In this document: one piece after another, positions 27,289-38,548 of the stretch
Position numbering within the stretch: position 1 is the stretch's first letter
Layout of the letters: every line of letters starts with the position of its first letter
Source: Gammaproteobacteria bacterium
Lineage (GTDB): Bacteria > Pseudomonadota > Gammaproteobacteria > Burkholderiales > Rhodocyclaceae
Direction of reading: 5' to 3'
Length of the DNA stretch: 64,000 nt
Assembly: GCA_018825305.1 (NCBI GenBank)
Contig: JAHJEO010000021.1
Coordinates: forward strand, 1 to 64,000
Program-made: the position numbers and the translations under genes
Notes under the pieces: generated by a model
Databases searched by the model: none
Told to the model about the DNA's origin: nothing
The model's input: only the letters and a program-made list of their open reading frames with translations

Positions 27289-27635
27289 AAAAACAAGCCA
27301 TCAGCCTCGCCATCGGTACCGCCTTCGTCGCCGGCGCCACCCTCAGCCCCATCGCCATGGCTGCCGACAATCCCTTCGGCATGCAGAAGCTCGACAGCGG
27401 CTACCAGCTGGCCCAGGCCGACACCAAAAAGAAGGACGGCAAGTGCGGCGAAGGCAAGTGCGGCGCCGAGAAGAAGCCGGTCGAGAAGAAGGCCGACGGT
27501 GCCTGCGGCGGCGACAAGGCCAAGGCCAAGGACGGTTCCTGCGGCGGCGACAAGGCAGCCAAGGCCAAAGCCAAGGACGGCTCTTGCGGCGGTGCGGCCA
27601 AGGCCAAGGACGGTTCCTGCGGCGGCAAGAAGTAA
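27285..27635 (+). CDS. HvfA/GigP-type precursor with six [D/E]GxCG motifs
   Basis: A 116-residue secreted, Lys/Gly-rich protein. The signal peptide is 1-26 (IAMA cleavage), followed by the family leader NPFGMQKLDSGYQLAQA. The rest carries six cysteines, each in a repeated pentapeptide: DGKCG (C54), EGKCG (C59), DGACG (C74), DGSCG (C86, C101, C112). EGKCG cysteines of HvfA-type precursors are converted by the partner DUF692 (MNIO) enzyme into copper-binding heterocycles. AAGGAG stands about 8 bases before the ATG. The last four motifs differ from EGKCG at two positions, so it is open which of the six are modified. Confidence 0.9.
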   Translation: MKKQAISLAIGTAFVAGATLSPIAMAADNPFGMQKLDSGYQLAQADTKKKDGKCGEGKCGAEKKPVEKKADGACGGDKAKAKDGSCGGDKAAKAKAKDGSCGGAAKAKDGSCGGKK

Positions 27636-27648
27636 GGGCGCGCCCGCC

Positions 27649-28533
27649 ATGAAATCCCCCGGGACCACCCACCCGAAATCCCCCGGGATTTCTGGCGCCG
27701 GCCTCGGCTTCAGGCGGGAGCTCATCCCCGACCTGATGGCCGCTCAGTCGAGTGGCTGGCCGGCCGCCGTTTCCTTTTTCGAGCTGGCCCCCGAGAACTG
27801 GGCCGGCATGGGGGGGCGCTCGGCCAGGGAGCTGCGCGCCTTCACCGAGTGCCATCCCTTCGTCTGCCACGGCCTTTCGCTCGACCTCGGCGGCCCGCGG
27901 CCGCTGGACGAGGCGTTGCTGCGCCGGATCCGCGGCTTCATGCGCGAACACGGCATGACGCTCTATACCGAACACCTTTCGTGGTGTGGCGACGACGGCC
28001 ATCTCTACGACCTGCTGCCGATTCCCTGCACCGCCGATGCCGTGCACTGGGTGGCCGGACGCATCCGCCGCGCCCAGGACATCCTCGAAATGCAGATCGG
28101 CATCGAGAACGCCTCGTACTACGTCGCGCCGCCCGGCGCCGAGATGAGCGAAACCGAGTTCATCCGCGCCGTGATCGAAGAGGCCGACTGCCTGCTGCAC
28201 CTCGACGTGAACAACATCTACGTCAACAGCCGAAATTTCGGCTTCGACCCACTCGAATTCATGGATGCGCTGCCGCTCGAGCGCACCTGCTACCTGCACA
28301 TGGCCGGCCATTACGTCGAGCCTGACGGCGTGCTGGTCGATACCCACGGCGCCGCCGTCATCGACCCGGTGTGGGCGCTGCTCGACGCCGCCTATGCCCG
28401 CGTCGGCCCGCTGCCGACTTGCCTCGAACGCGACTTCAACCTGCCGCCGCTGGCCGAACTGGCCGACGAAGTCGGGCAGATCGCCGCCGCGCAGGCGCGC
28501 TACCGGTCGCCGCGGGATCGGGTGGCGGCATGA
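27649..28533 (+). CDS. DUF692 multinuclear non-heme iron oxidative enzyme (MNIO)
   Basis: 294 residues from ATG 27649. The TIM-barrel metal ligands of the MNIO family are visible: FFELAPENW, HGLSLDLG, YTEHLSWCGDDGHLYDLLP, IENASYY, HLDVNNIYVN, HMAGHYVE and DTHGAAV. Relatives use two or three irons and O2 to rebuild Cys residues of precursor peptides. It lies 13 bases after its likely substrate and overlaps the partner-protein gene by four bases. The N-terminus has a short extra segment with a repeated KSPG (MKSPGTTHPKSPGISG), encoded by a duplicated GAAATCCCCCGGGA, so the true start could be slightly downstream. Confidence 0.92.
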   Translation: MKSPGTTHPKSPGISGAGLGFRRELIPDLMAAQSSGWPAAVSFFELAPENWAGMGGRSARELRAFTECHPFVCHGLSLDLGGPRPLDEALLRRIRGFMREHGMTLYTEHLSWCGDDGHLYDLLPIPCTADAVHWVAGRIRRAQDILEMQIGIENASYYVAPPGAEMSETEFIRAVIEEADCLLHLDVNNIYVNSRNFGFDPLEFMDALPLERTCYLHMAGHYVEPDGVLVDTHGAAVIDPVWALLDAAYARVGPLPTCLERDFNLPPLAELADEVGQIAAAQARYRSPRDRVAA

Positions 28534-29282
28534 CGCCGGCCTTCCAGCAGTTCCAGCTCGCCTTCGGCCGCCACCTGCGCGACCCGCGGCGCCATCCGCG
28601 ACCGGCCGGCGTGCCGGCCCGGCGCGGCCGCATCTATGGCGAGCTGCTCTACAACAACCTCGAAGGCTTCCTGCTCGCCTGCTTCCCTGTCACGCGCCGC
28701 GTGCTTGGCGAGCGGCGCTGGCCGCGGCTGGTGCGGGCCTTTTTCCGCGAGGCGCGCTGCCATACGCCGTATTTCCGCGAGATCCCGCGCGAGTTCCTGC
28801 GCTGGCTGGTCGAGACCGACGAGCTGCCGGTCGCCGTGCCGCCGTGGCTGCGCGAACTCGCGCATTACGAGTGGGCCGAACTGGCGGTCGACGTCATGGA
28901 CGCGGTGGCGCCGGCGCATGATCCGGCCGGCGACCTGCTCGACGGCGCCCCGGTGCTGGCGCCGGCCCTGATGAACCTCGCCTACGCCTGGCCGGTGCAG
29001 CGCATCGGCCCGGATTTCCGCCCACGCAAGCCGGTGGCGACACAACTGCTGGTGTTCCGCAACGACGCCGACGACGTCAACTTCATCGAACTCAACCCCG
29101 TAGCCGCGCGCCTCGTCGCCCTGCTGCAGGAGGACACGGGTGCCGGCCGCACGGGCCGCACCGCCTGCCTCGCCATCGCCGCCGAACTCGCCCATCCGCA
29201 GCCCGACGCGGTGGTGGCCCACGGCGCCGCGCTGCTTGCGGAATTGCGCGCGGCCGGCGCCATTCTGGGAGCACGCACATGA
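28530..29282 (+). CDS. DUF2063 partner protein (HvfC/GigB-like)
   Basis: 250 residues from ATG 28530. The N-terminal DUF2063 domain reads [12 protein letters not shown], then [26 protein letters not shown] and [25 protein letters not shown]-terminal domain follows, with [27 protein letters not shown]. In known clusters this protein binds the MNIO enzyme and recognises the precursor leader. It is often annotated as DNA-binding, which the context here does not support. Overlaps of four bases on both sides show tight translational coupling. Confidence 0.88.
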   Translation: MTPAFQQFQLAFGRHLRDPRRHPRPAGVPARRGRIYGELLYNNLEGFLLACFPVTRRVLGERRWPRLVRAFFREARCHTPYFREIPREFLRWLVETDELPVAVPPWLRELAHYEWAELAVDVMDAVAPAHDPAGDLLDGAPVLAPALMNLAYAWPVQRIGPDFRPRKPVATQLLVFRNDADDVNFIELNPVAARLVALLQEDTGAGRTGRTACLAIAAELAHPQPDAVVAHGAALLAELRAAGAILGART

Positions 29283-29770
29283 AAAACCTTTTCACCAAAT
29301 ACCTCGCCGCCAGCGACTGGCTCGGCCTCCTGTTCGCCATGCTCGGCCTGCGCCTGCTGCTGGGCTGGGAATACTTCGAATCCGGGCTGGAGAAATTCCG
29401 TGGCGACAACTGGTTCGCCGACATCCAGGACCGGTTCCCCTTCCCCTTCGACAGCGTGCCGCCGGAGATCAGCTGGCAGATGGCGACGTGGTTCGAGCTG
29501 GTCGGCGCCGTGGCGCTGGTGGTCGGACTCGGCACGCGCTTCTTCGCCGTGTCGCTGCTGATCCTGACCATCGTCGCCACTGCCTCGGTGCACTGGCCGG
29601 CCGACTGGGCGACCCTGGCCGAACTGGCGAAGGGCTATGCCATCAGCGACAAGGGCTACGGCAACTTCAAGCTGCCGCTGATCTTCATGGTCATGCTGCT
29701 GCCGCTGATCCTGTCGGGTCCGGGGCGGCTGTCGCTGGATGCGCTGATCCGGCGCCGCGTGCTGAGGTGA
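29279..29770 (+). CDS. DoxX-family membrane protein (GigT-like)
   Basis: A 163-residue protein with four membrane helices and the DoxX core [26 protein letters not shown], then [25 protein letters not shown]. The charged KFRGDNWF loop is typical. It is coupled to the DUF2063 gene and closes the sigma/anti-sigma/precursor/MNIO operon. Its role in Gig/Hvf clusters is not settled: redox support for the oxidase or handling of the product are options. A 24-bp dispersed repeat begins six bases after the stop. Confidence 0.88.
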   Translation: MKNLFTKYLAASDWLGLLFAMLGLRLLLGWEYFESGLEKFRGDNWFADIQDRFPFPFDSVPPEISWQMATWFELVGAVALVVGLGTRFFAVSLLILTIVATASVHWPADWATLAELAKGYAISDKGYGNFKLPLIFMVMLLPLILSGPGRLSLDALIRRRVLR

Positions 29771-29776
29771 CCGACA

Positions 29777-29800
29777 AAAAGTCGGCGCTGGCGTGACGGC
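29777..29800 (+). repeat. 24-bp dispersed repeat, copy 4
   Basis: AAAAGTCGGCG, CTGGCG, TG, ACGGC. It is intergenic, just after the DoxX stop codon. Confidence 0.7.
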
Positions 29801-29876
29801 GAAACGGCTGCCACTGCCCGGCCGGCCTGCGCCAGATCATCGAGCGGCAAGGATGGGCCGCGCAACTGGTGCGGGA

Positions 29877-30935
29877 TCATGCCAAATGTTCGCCGTCCTG
29901 AGATGCCCCCAATGTTTCCGCGCGCGAGATCATCCTCTTCACATCAGAGGAGGCATGCATAGGAACCAGTTCGACCTTTGGATGCTTGGATCGAAAGACG
30001 CGGAATACCTCGTCCGCGAAGGCTTGTCCAATTGACGCCACACCAGAAAAGTCAAGCATGACGATCTTGAATCGGTCAAATCGCGCAAGCAATCGCTTTG
30101 CCTGAGACCTGGAAACTAGACTGTCATCACCGTAGCGCATTAGCTTTACTGGAACAACTGTTTTATTGAAGCCGTAGTCGTCGTCTGAGGTGAACTTGTC
30201 AAATACCTTCTTCGTAGTTCTCGCTGTGTGGTTGTGGAGCACCATCCTCACTAGCGTCCCGCCACGAACTGCGGCTGATTGGAGGATCCAGTCTTCCCTT
30301 TTTTCAAACTCGTGCGAGAAATAGACTTCCCCGGACAAGATTTCGAACTCGTCAAACATGCGCGACGAAAAAAAGATACCTTCGCCAGAATGATTGGCCG
30401 GATCTGTCGTGAATTTTCCTTTGGCTAACTCCAGCACCGCATGTCGCTCATCAAGTAAGCCCAGTGCGGCCTGAATTCTCTTGAAGATTCCGACCCCGTT
30501 GTCGTAAATCTCCACAGTGGTGCTAGCGGCAGTCTTGACTAGCGAGATGGAGACGTATGTCGCGCTCGAGTGGTCGATGACGTTGTTGAACATCTCCGTG
30601 AAGCCGTAATGCCAGATGTTCAGTACATTTTCCGGAAGCATCCCGAGGGACGGCGCAACGTCCTTGCGCCAGATAACATCCTCCGCCAACCCAGTCTCAG
30701 GGGCATACTCCATCAGCCACTGTACAAGCGGAGCAAGTCGATACAACTTGCTGCGGGTTTGCCCCGTTTGCGTAACGGCACCCTCGGCAATGAGTTTCTG
30801 CAGATGCTTGTGCACCGCCTGCCGCGAACACTTGAACTTTTCGGCCGATATGCGAACGATGTCTGTGGGGTGGGCTTCGAGGTGATCGATGATGAACTTC
30901 CGGACGGCTTCACCTCTTAAACGTACGGCGGTCAT
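29877..30935 (-). CDS. HTH/histidine-kinase-like ATPase/DUF4325 (STAS-like) regulator
   Basis: 352 residues from ATG 30935, with AGGGA a few bases upstream; the TTG at 30950 is less likely. Order: a winged helix about 1-65 (ISAEKFKCSRQAVHKHLQKLIAEGAV), a HATPase domain about 90-240 (GFTEMFNNVIDHSSA as N-box, EIYDNGVGIF as G1, ANHSGEGIFFSSRMFD), and a DUF4325 domain about 255-340 (VSRSQAKRLLARF, IVMLDFSGVASIGQAFADEVFRV). The fusion resembles an anti-sigma kinase joined to its STAS partner and a DNA-binding head. The gene is lower in GC than its surroundings, suggesting transfer. No other gene is in its operon. Confidence 0.85.
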   Translation of the reverse strand: MTAVRLRGEAVRKFIIDHLEAHPTDIVRISAEKFKCSRQAVHKHLQKLIAEGAVTQTGQTRSKLYRLAPLVQWLMEYAPETGLAEDVIWRKDVAPSLGMLPENVLNIWHYGFTEMFNNVIDHSSATYVSISLVKTAASTTVEIYDNGVGIFKRIQAALGLLDERHAVLELAKGKFTTDPANHSGEGIFFSSRMFDEFEILSGEVYFSHEFEKREDWILQSAAVRGGTLVRMVLHNHTARTTKKVFDKFTSDDDYGFNKTVVPVKLMRYGDDSLVSRSQAKRLLARFDRFKIVMLDFSGVASIGQAFADEVFRVFRSKHPKVELVPMHASSDVKRMISRAETLGASQDGEHLA

Positions 30936-30943
30936 CTGATCCC

Positions 30944-30993
30944 TTGTCAATCAATATGAAGCAAATTGTCAACCTATTGGCTTTGATTGTCAA
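30944..30993 (-). promoter_or_regulatory. promoter with three TTGACAA direct repeats
   Basis: On the minus strand TTGACAA occurs at 30993-30987, 30972-30966 and 30950-30944, spaced 21 and 22 bases (two helical turns). The first gives a consensus -35 (TTGACA 30993-30988); 17 bases on, GACAAT (30970-30965) can be the -10; the third overlaps the ribosome-binding region. The arrangement fits an operator for the HTH protein that follows. Confidence 0.6.
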
Positions 30994-31071
30994 TCTTCGG
31001 TGATAGTCAGTCCCTCCATAAAGGCTCTGCCACGGTGGGGTGGTTTGGGCAACGCTCCATGTTAAATCTGA

Positions 31072-31140
31072 AGGTCCGCTTGCGTAAGCGCTGACGGGCC
31101 TTCGGCCGATAACCGGAAGCACGGCGTGAGTGACGGACCT
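31072..31140. other. intergenic segment with nested inverted repeats
   Basis: AGGTCCG (31072-31078) pairs with CGGACCT (31134-31140), enclosing a small hairpin CGCTT/AAGCG (31077-31081/31086-31090) and GGCC-ttc-GGCC near 31097-31107. No coding frame is supported here. It could be a structured RNA or the trace of an inserted element next to the atypical regulator. Confidence 0.35.
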
Positions 31141-31182
31141 CTCTTCAGGGGCGGAGTCCGGGCGACCCCGGTCCCAATCCGG

Positions 31183-31560
31183 TCAGTCAGAACAGAAGTT
31201 GTAGCTGCCGGCCCAGCTGCCTTTGACGAAGTCGATGCGCACCCGCTTGGGTGCGACCTGCCTTAACGCGACGCTGTCGATTTCCATTTCCGGCTGGCGG
31301 CCGAGGCGTTCGGCGACTTCCCAGGTGCAGGCGGTCGAGGTCACCGGGCGGAAATAGAGCTGCAGCTTGTCGCTGGCGGCGACGGTTTCGTAGCCCCGCG
31401 AGTCCTCGCGGAAATGCACGAATTTCTTGACCAGACAGGAGAAGTAGAGCTCCAGTTCGACGAACAGCGGCGCCTGCCGCTGCTCCAGTTCGCGCGCTGC
31501 TGCGGCTGACCATTCGACCTGCACCGGCTTGCCGTTGATTTCGATGGTGGCGCGTTGCAT
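31183..31560 (-). CDS. hypothetical protein conserved in character
   Basis: A 125-residue soluble protein starting MQRATIEINGKPVQVEWS. It is rich in aromatic and charged residues with two internal Cys (FSCLVKKF, TACTWEV) and one near the end (YNFCSD). No signal peptide, membrane segment or motif that I can name is present. It lies 18 bases before the HD-GYP gene region on the same strand, but downstream of it, so both are probably one transcript. Composition matches the housekeeping genes, so it is likely a genuine gene. Confidence 0.6.
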   Translation of the reverse strand: MQRATIEINGKPVQVEWSAAAARELEQRQAPLFVELELYFSCLVKKFVHFREDSRGYETVAASDKLQLYFRPVTSTACTWEVAERLGRQPEMEIDSVALRQVAPKRVRIDFVKGSWAGSYNFCSD

Positions 31561-31578
31561 GGAGTGCTTCCTCGCGGG

Positions 31579-33462
31579 TCAGACGTGGCGATGCAGTTCG
31601 TAGATCGCCATCACCTTGGGCAGGGCACGCTCGAAGGCGGCGACCACGGCCGGGTCGAAGTGGCGGCCGGCTTCCTGGTGCAGCGTTTCCAGGGCGCGCT
31701 CGACCGGCCAGGCTTCCTTGTAGGGTCGCTTCGAGGTCAGGGCGTCGAACACGTCAGCGACGGCGACGATGCGGGCCGCGAGCGGGATGGCTTCGCCTTC
31801 CAGCCGGTGCGGGTAGCCCGAGCCGTCGAACTTCTCGTGGTGGGCGTCGGCGATCTCGGCGCCGATGCGGAAGATGCTGTGTCCGAGCGCGTTGACCTGG
31901 GCCTCGCAGCGGCGCAGCACCTCGCCGCCGATCACCGGGTGCCGCTGCATCTCGGCGAATTCGGCCGCATCGAGCTTGCCGGGCTTGAGCAGGATGTGGT
32001 CGGCGATGCCGACTTTGCCGATGTCGTGCATCGGGGCGAACTGCAGGATGGCGCGGACGAAGGCGGCATCGATCAGGTCGCGGTAGGGGCCGCTGCGGCC
32101 AAGCTCTTCTGCAATGATGGCCGAGTAGCGCGCCATGCGGAACAGGTGGTCGCCGGTTTCCGGGTCGCGGCTCTCGGCCAGCTTGGCCAGGCCACTCACC
32201 GCCGCCACCACCAGCGTCTCGACGACGACGGTGCGATCGAGTGCCGGACTGATCTGGCCGGCAAGATTGGCGAGGAACTCGATGCGTTCCGGGCTGTAGG
32301 CGGCGACATCGGTGGCGGCGAAGACCAGCAGCGCCGTGGCGCTGGCGCCGACTTTTTGCCGCGGCTGCGGCAGCACGATGGCGCTGCCGCAGCCGGCCTC
32401 GCGCAACAGGGTGGCGAGGCTGTCGTTCGCGTTCAGGTCGAGCAGCACCGGGCTGTCGGGCAACTCGGGCAATGCGTGGCACTCGCCTTCGCGCGCCGCG
32501 GTGGCGAGCCGGGTGTCGAAGCGCTCCAGCAGCCAGTCGCCGGGCGTGGCGGCGGCGGTCAGCACGCCGACCCAGTCGACGGGCAGGAAGCGCGAGAACT
32601 CCTCGCGCACGAAGCCCAGGGTATCGTCGAGCGAGGTGCCCTGGTTGATGCGGGCATTGAGGCGGAACAGGCTGTTGATCTGGTCGGCCAGGTTGTTGAA
32701 TGATTCGGCCATCGCGCCGAGCTCGCGGTTGGCGGGCAGCGCCACGCGATGCGAGAAGTCGCCCCGGGCGACGCGCTCGAAGCCGCGCTGCGTCGCCCGC
32801 AGCGGCCGCACCACCTGGCGGGTCAAACCCGACAGCAGCAACAGCAGCAGGGCCAGGCCGGCGGCGCCGGTCGCCCACTGGATCAGGCGGATCAGGTCGA
32901 GCTTGTCCTCCATCATGCGCTGGAAGGCATTGGCGAGCTTGTCGGTGGCGCGGATCAGGTCGTCGCCTTCGCGCACCATGTATTCGGCGGCGCTGATCAG
33001 GCGCGGCCCGTCGGGATCATCGGCCAGCGCCAGCTTGAGCCCGCCGCGAAAGCCGCGCCACACCGCTGCCGTGGTGCCGAGCTGCGAGCGCGACGGCCCG
33101 TCCCAGCTGCAGGTGAGAGGATCTGAACGGCCGGTCAGTTCGACGTCGAGCCGGCGCTCCTCGAAGCCTTTTATGATCTTCTCGAAGTGCTCCTGCTGCG
33201 CCAGCAGGTCCTTGTAGTAGAGCTTGAGGTCACGCTCGTACTTGACGTAGTCGTCGGGCGTGTCGGTCAGATAGCGCCGCGACTGATCGACCAGGTGCTG
33301 GCTGATGACGCGCAACTGGCCGGCGAGATTGAGGATGACGTAGTCGTGGCGGCGCAGGTCGAGCTGGTAGAGGGTGTAGGCGACCGTGCCGGCGATCAGG
33401 GCAAAGAACAGGCCGAGCGCCAGCGCCAGCTGAGCCCGCAGCGAGGTCGGCCGCCAGGCCAT
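31579..33462 (-). CDS. membrane HD-GYP cyclic-di-GMP phosphodiesterase with HAMP and GAF-like domains
   Basis: 627 residues. Order: TM1 about 10-30, a periplasmic helical region to about 195 (type IV pili methyl-accepting/PilJ-like QLRVISQHLVDQSRRYL), TM2 about 200-220, HAMP (TRQVVRPLRATQRGFERVARGDF), a GAF-like region about 275-420, then HD-GYP. Catalytic residues are present: GDHLFRMARYS, FAPMHDIGKVGIADHILLKPGKL and HHEKFDGSGYP. It should hydrolyse cyclic-di-GMP in response to a periplasmic or GAF signal. A 24-bp dispersed repeat encodes RQKVGASATA in the GAF-like part. Confidence 0.92.
   Translation of the reverse strand: MAWRPTSLRAQLALALGLFFALIAGTVAYTLYQLDLRRHDYVILNLAGQLRVISQHLVDQSRRYLTDTPDDYVKYERDLKLYYKDLLAQQEHFEKIIKGFEERRLDVELTGRSDPLTCSWDGPSRSQLGTTAAVWRGFRGGLKLALADDPDGPRLISAAEYMVREGDDLIRATDKLANAFQRMMEDKLDLIRLIQWATGAAGLALLLLLLSGLTRQVVRPLRATQRGFERVARGDFSHRVALPANRELGAMAESFNNLADQINSLFRLNARINQGTSLDDTLGFVREEFSRFLPVDWVGVLTAAATPGDWLLERFDTRLATAAREGECHALPELPDSPVLLDLNANDSLATLLREAGCGSAIVLPQPRQKVGASATALLVFAATDVAAYSPERIEFLANLAGQISPALDRTVVVETLVVAAVSGLAKLAESRDPETGDHLFRMARYSAIIAEELGRSGPYRDLIDAAFVRAILQFAPMHDIGKVGIADHILLKPGKLDAAEFAEMQRHPVIGGEVLRRCEAQVNALGHSIFRIGAEIADAHHEKFDGSGYPHRLEGEAIPLAARIVAVADVFDALTSKRPYKEAWPVERALETLHQEAGRHFDPAVVAAFERALPKVMAIYELHRHV
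32333..32356 (-). repeat. 24-bp dispersed repeat, copy 5
   Basis: Minus-strand reading: AAAAGTCGGCG, CCAGCG, CC, ACGGC. It lies in the GAF-like region of the HD-GYP gene and is read K-V-G-A-S-A-T-A. Confidence 0.6.
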
Positions 33463-33517
33463 CAGCGCCGGCCTCGCGGGCGGCGCGTCGCCAGGCCGAA
33501 GCGCACCGGCACCGGCA

Positions 33518-34057
33518 TCAGACCTCTCCGGTGTACTCGCCGCGCGCCGGGTAGTCGTTTTTCACGACGAAATCGATGGCGCCGAGGATCTCGTCGAAAT
33601 GCGGCCGGGCGAAGGGCATGGTCTGGGTGCTGCCCCAATAGAGCGTGCCGTCCGGGCGCACCAGGAAAAGGCCCGGCTCCGAGAAGAGTGCCGGCTCCTC
33701 GATGCCGATCGAGGTCTTGCCGCGCGAAGTCGAGATGGTCAGCCCCCACTGGCGCGCGCTCTTGAGCGAGAGGCCGTAGCCCATGCGCAGGGAACCGGCA
33801 TTGGTCTTTTTCGCCATCTCGCGGGTGCGTTCCTCGTCGTCGGAACTGACGGCGATGGCGCCGACGCCGCGCTGCTCGAATTCGGGCAGCAGGCGCGCGA
33901 GTTCGGTCAGGTACTTGGCGCAGATCGGGCAATGCAGGCCGCGATAGAACACCACCATTTCAAAAGCCGGTGCCGGCGTGGCGCCGAGGGCGAAATGGCC
34001 GCCGTCGAGCGTGGGGACGAGCAGTTGCGGTACGGGGTGGCGGGGCAGCAGGGACAT
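33518..34057 (-). CDS. peroxiredoxin-like (AhpC/TSA) thioredoxin-fold protein
   Basis: 179 residues from ATG 34057, preceded by GGAG; the upstream MTSTVHPDPTENV extension is unlikely. It has the AhpC/TSA fold with active-site FYRGLHCPICAKYLTELARLLPEF, a CxxC in place of the usual TxxC of peroxiredoxins, then GAIAVSSDDEERTREMAKK and FLVRPDGTLYWGSTQTMPFARP. It is cytosolic. A thiol peroxidase or reductase role is plausible, but the CPIC motif departs from canonical 2-Cys peroxiredoxins. Confidence 0.8.
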   Translation of the reverse strand: MSLLPRHPVPQLLVPTLDGGHFALGATPAPAFEMVVFYRGLHCPICAKYLTELARLLPEFEQRGVGAIAVSSDDEERTREMAKKTNAGSLRMGYGLSLKSARQWGLTISTSRGKTSIGIEEPALFSEPGLFLVRPDGTLYWGSTQTMPFARPHFDEILGAIDFVVKNDYPARGEYTGEV

Positions 34058-34143
34058 GACGTTCTCCGTGGGGTCTGGGTGAACAGTAGACGTCACCGGA
34101 GCCCCAACCTTACATGAGATTTCGTCCAGCCGCGAAAGTTGCG

Positions 34144-36911
<2,768 letters not shown>

Positions 36912-36915
<4 letters not shown>

Positions 36916-37409
36916 GGTGTGGTCTCGCGCATGCGGTCGCGACCGGCGTCGATGGCGCGGTCGACATAGGTGGCGTAGAAGTCGGGAAGGCGCACGCCGA
37001 CGATGGCTTCTGTCAGCGGCTTGCCGTCGGGCCCCAGCACTTCGAGCGTCGGCGTCAGCCGGATCTTGCGCTGGCTGGCGAAATCCTTGTGATTGGTGGC
37101 CTTGCCGGAAAAGTCGGCGATGGCGGTACGGCGGTCGATGTCGATCTGGCGGATCAGCACCCGCCCGGCGCTGGCCGGATCGGCCGCCAGCGGCTCCAGC
37201 ACCAATTGGCGGGCGCGTTCGCACCATTCGCAGCCGGCGCGGCTGTAGAGCACCAGCATCGGCAGCTTCTGCTCCCGCATCTGCACGGCGTCCGCCGCCA
37301 TATCCTCGGCCGGCGGCAGGGCGAAGGCCAGCAGCGGCCATGTTAGAATCGCTGCCACCAGCAGGCGCGGCCAGCAGGCACCGCGGCGCGAATTACGCGT
37401 CATGGCCAT
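36912..37409 (-). CDS. exported thioredoxin-fold protein
   Basis: A 165-residue protein with a signal peptide or anchor ([22 protein letters not shown]) and a thioredoxin-like domain whose active site is CEWC ([23 protein letters not shown]), followed by [18 protein letters not shown] with the cis-Pro. It should act in the periplasm as a disulfide reductase, similar to SoxW- or DsbE-like proteins. The start could also be the second Met at 37403. It overlaps ppc by four bases and is divergent from hemC. Confidence 0.82.
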
Positions 37410-37455
37410 ACGCCATCAAACCGTCTCCTTGACTCTTCTTCCAGGACCGCCGTTC

Positions 37456-38391
37456 GTGACCAGCCCTGAACGCATTGTTATCGCCACGCGCGAATCCCGC
37501 CTTGCCCTGTGGCAGGCGGAGCATGTCCGCAGCTTGTTGCAACAATTATACCCAGCCTGCAGTGTCGAACTGCTGGGCATGACCACCCGCGGCGACCAGA
37601 TCCTCGACCGGCCGCTGGCGAAGATCGGCGGCAAGGGTCTCTTCGTCAAGGAACTCGAAACCGCCCTGCTCGACAGACGCGCCGACCTCGCCGTTCATTC
37701 CATGAAAGACGTGCCGATGCAACTGGCGCCGGAGTTCGCGCTGGTGGCCACCGGCCCGCGCGAGGTGCCGCTCGATGCCTTCGTCTCCAGCCGCTACGCC
37801 AGCCTCGACGACATGCCGCCGGGCGCGGTGGTCGGCACCTCCAGCCTGCGCCGCGAGTCGCAGCTGCACGCCAACCATCCGCACCTTGCCGTCACCTCGC
37901 TGCGCGGCAACCTCGACACGCGGCTGCGCAAGCTCGACGAGGGCCAGTACGACGCCATCATCCTTGCCGCCGCTGGCCTTACCCGCCTCGGTCTGGGCGA
38001 ACGCATCCGCGCCGTGCTGCCGGCGGAGGCCTCCCTGCCCGCCGCCGGGCAGGGGGCGCTGGGCATCGAGGTGCTGTCGGATCGCCCCGAGATGGCGCAA
38101 TGGCTGGCGCCGCTCAACGATGCCGCCACCGAAGCCTGCGTCCGCGCCGAGCGCGCCGTCTCGCGGGCGCTGGCCGGCAGCTGCGAAGTGCCGCTGGGCG
38201 CCTATGCCGAGATGCGCGACGGTCGGCTTTGGCTGCGCGGCTTCGTCGCCCTGCCCGACGGCACCCGCATCGCCCGCGCCGAATTGACCGGCCAGGCTGA
38301 TGGCGGTGCCGATGCCGAGGCCCTCGGCCTGCAACTGGCCGAGGCGCTGCGCGCGCAGGGCGCCGACGAAATCCTCGCCACGCTATCGTGA
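37456..38391 (+). CDS. hemC: porphobilinogen deaminase (hydroxymethylbilane synthase)
   Basis: 311 residues from GTG 37456, chosen because homologues begin just before [17 protein letters not shown]; an ATG at 37402 would add 18 residues and overlap the divergent gene. It polymerises four porphobilinogens. Motifs: [29 protein letters not shown] and the cofactor Cys in [12 protein letters not shown], which carries the dipyrromethane. It is first in hemCDXY. Confidence 0.95.
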   Translation: MTSPERIVIATRESRLALWQAEHVRSLLQQLYPACSVELLGMTTRGDQILDRPLAKIGGKGLFVKELETALLDRRADLAVHSMKDVPMQLAPEFALVATGPREVPLDAFVSSRYASLDDMPPGAVVGTSSLRRESQLHANHPHLAVTSLRGNLDTRLRKLDEGQYDAIILAAAGLTRLGLGERIRAVLPAEASLPAAGQGALGIEVLSDRPEMAQWLAPLNDAATEACVRAERAVSRALAGSCEVPLGAYAEMRDGRLWLRGFVALPDGTRIARAELTGQADGGADAEALGLQLAEALRAQGADEILATLS

Positions 38392-38548
38392 AAGACAACG
38401 CAGCGTTTGCGCCGGGCCGATCCGGGGCTGGCTTTGCACAGCCAGCCCGCTCAGGCGGCGCAAAGCAGTGCTTTGCGAAACCCCGCTTTCGCCCGCCGCA
38501 AACGCGGCACGCGGCGAAGCCGCAAACCGTCGTGGCCTATCCACGGAG
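38392..38548. repeat. GC-rich palindromic spacer between hemC and hemD (copy B)
   Basis: A 157-base insertion-like spacer carries several hairpins: GGCTGGCT-ttgcac-AGCCAGCC (near 38425), GCAAAGC-agt-GCTTTGC (near 38461) and GGCGAAGCC-type palindromes. It continues into the first 30 codons of hemD (CCCCCCGCGAGGGGGG near 38585) and ends in a copy of the 24-bp repeat. It looks like stacked intergenic repeats partly read as protein. Confidence 0.5.

Noticed and set aside
27676-27691. AAATCCC-CC-GGGATTT hairpin at the start of the DUF692 gene as a terminator
   Set aside because: It lies inside the coding start region, is short, and no T-run follows; it reflects a small duplication coding KSPG.
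29801-29876. Short peptide LRQIIERQGWAAQLVRDHAK after doxX as a gene remnant
   Set aside because: It looks protein-like, but it has no start, no recognised family and only about 25 codons, so I could not support it.
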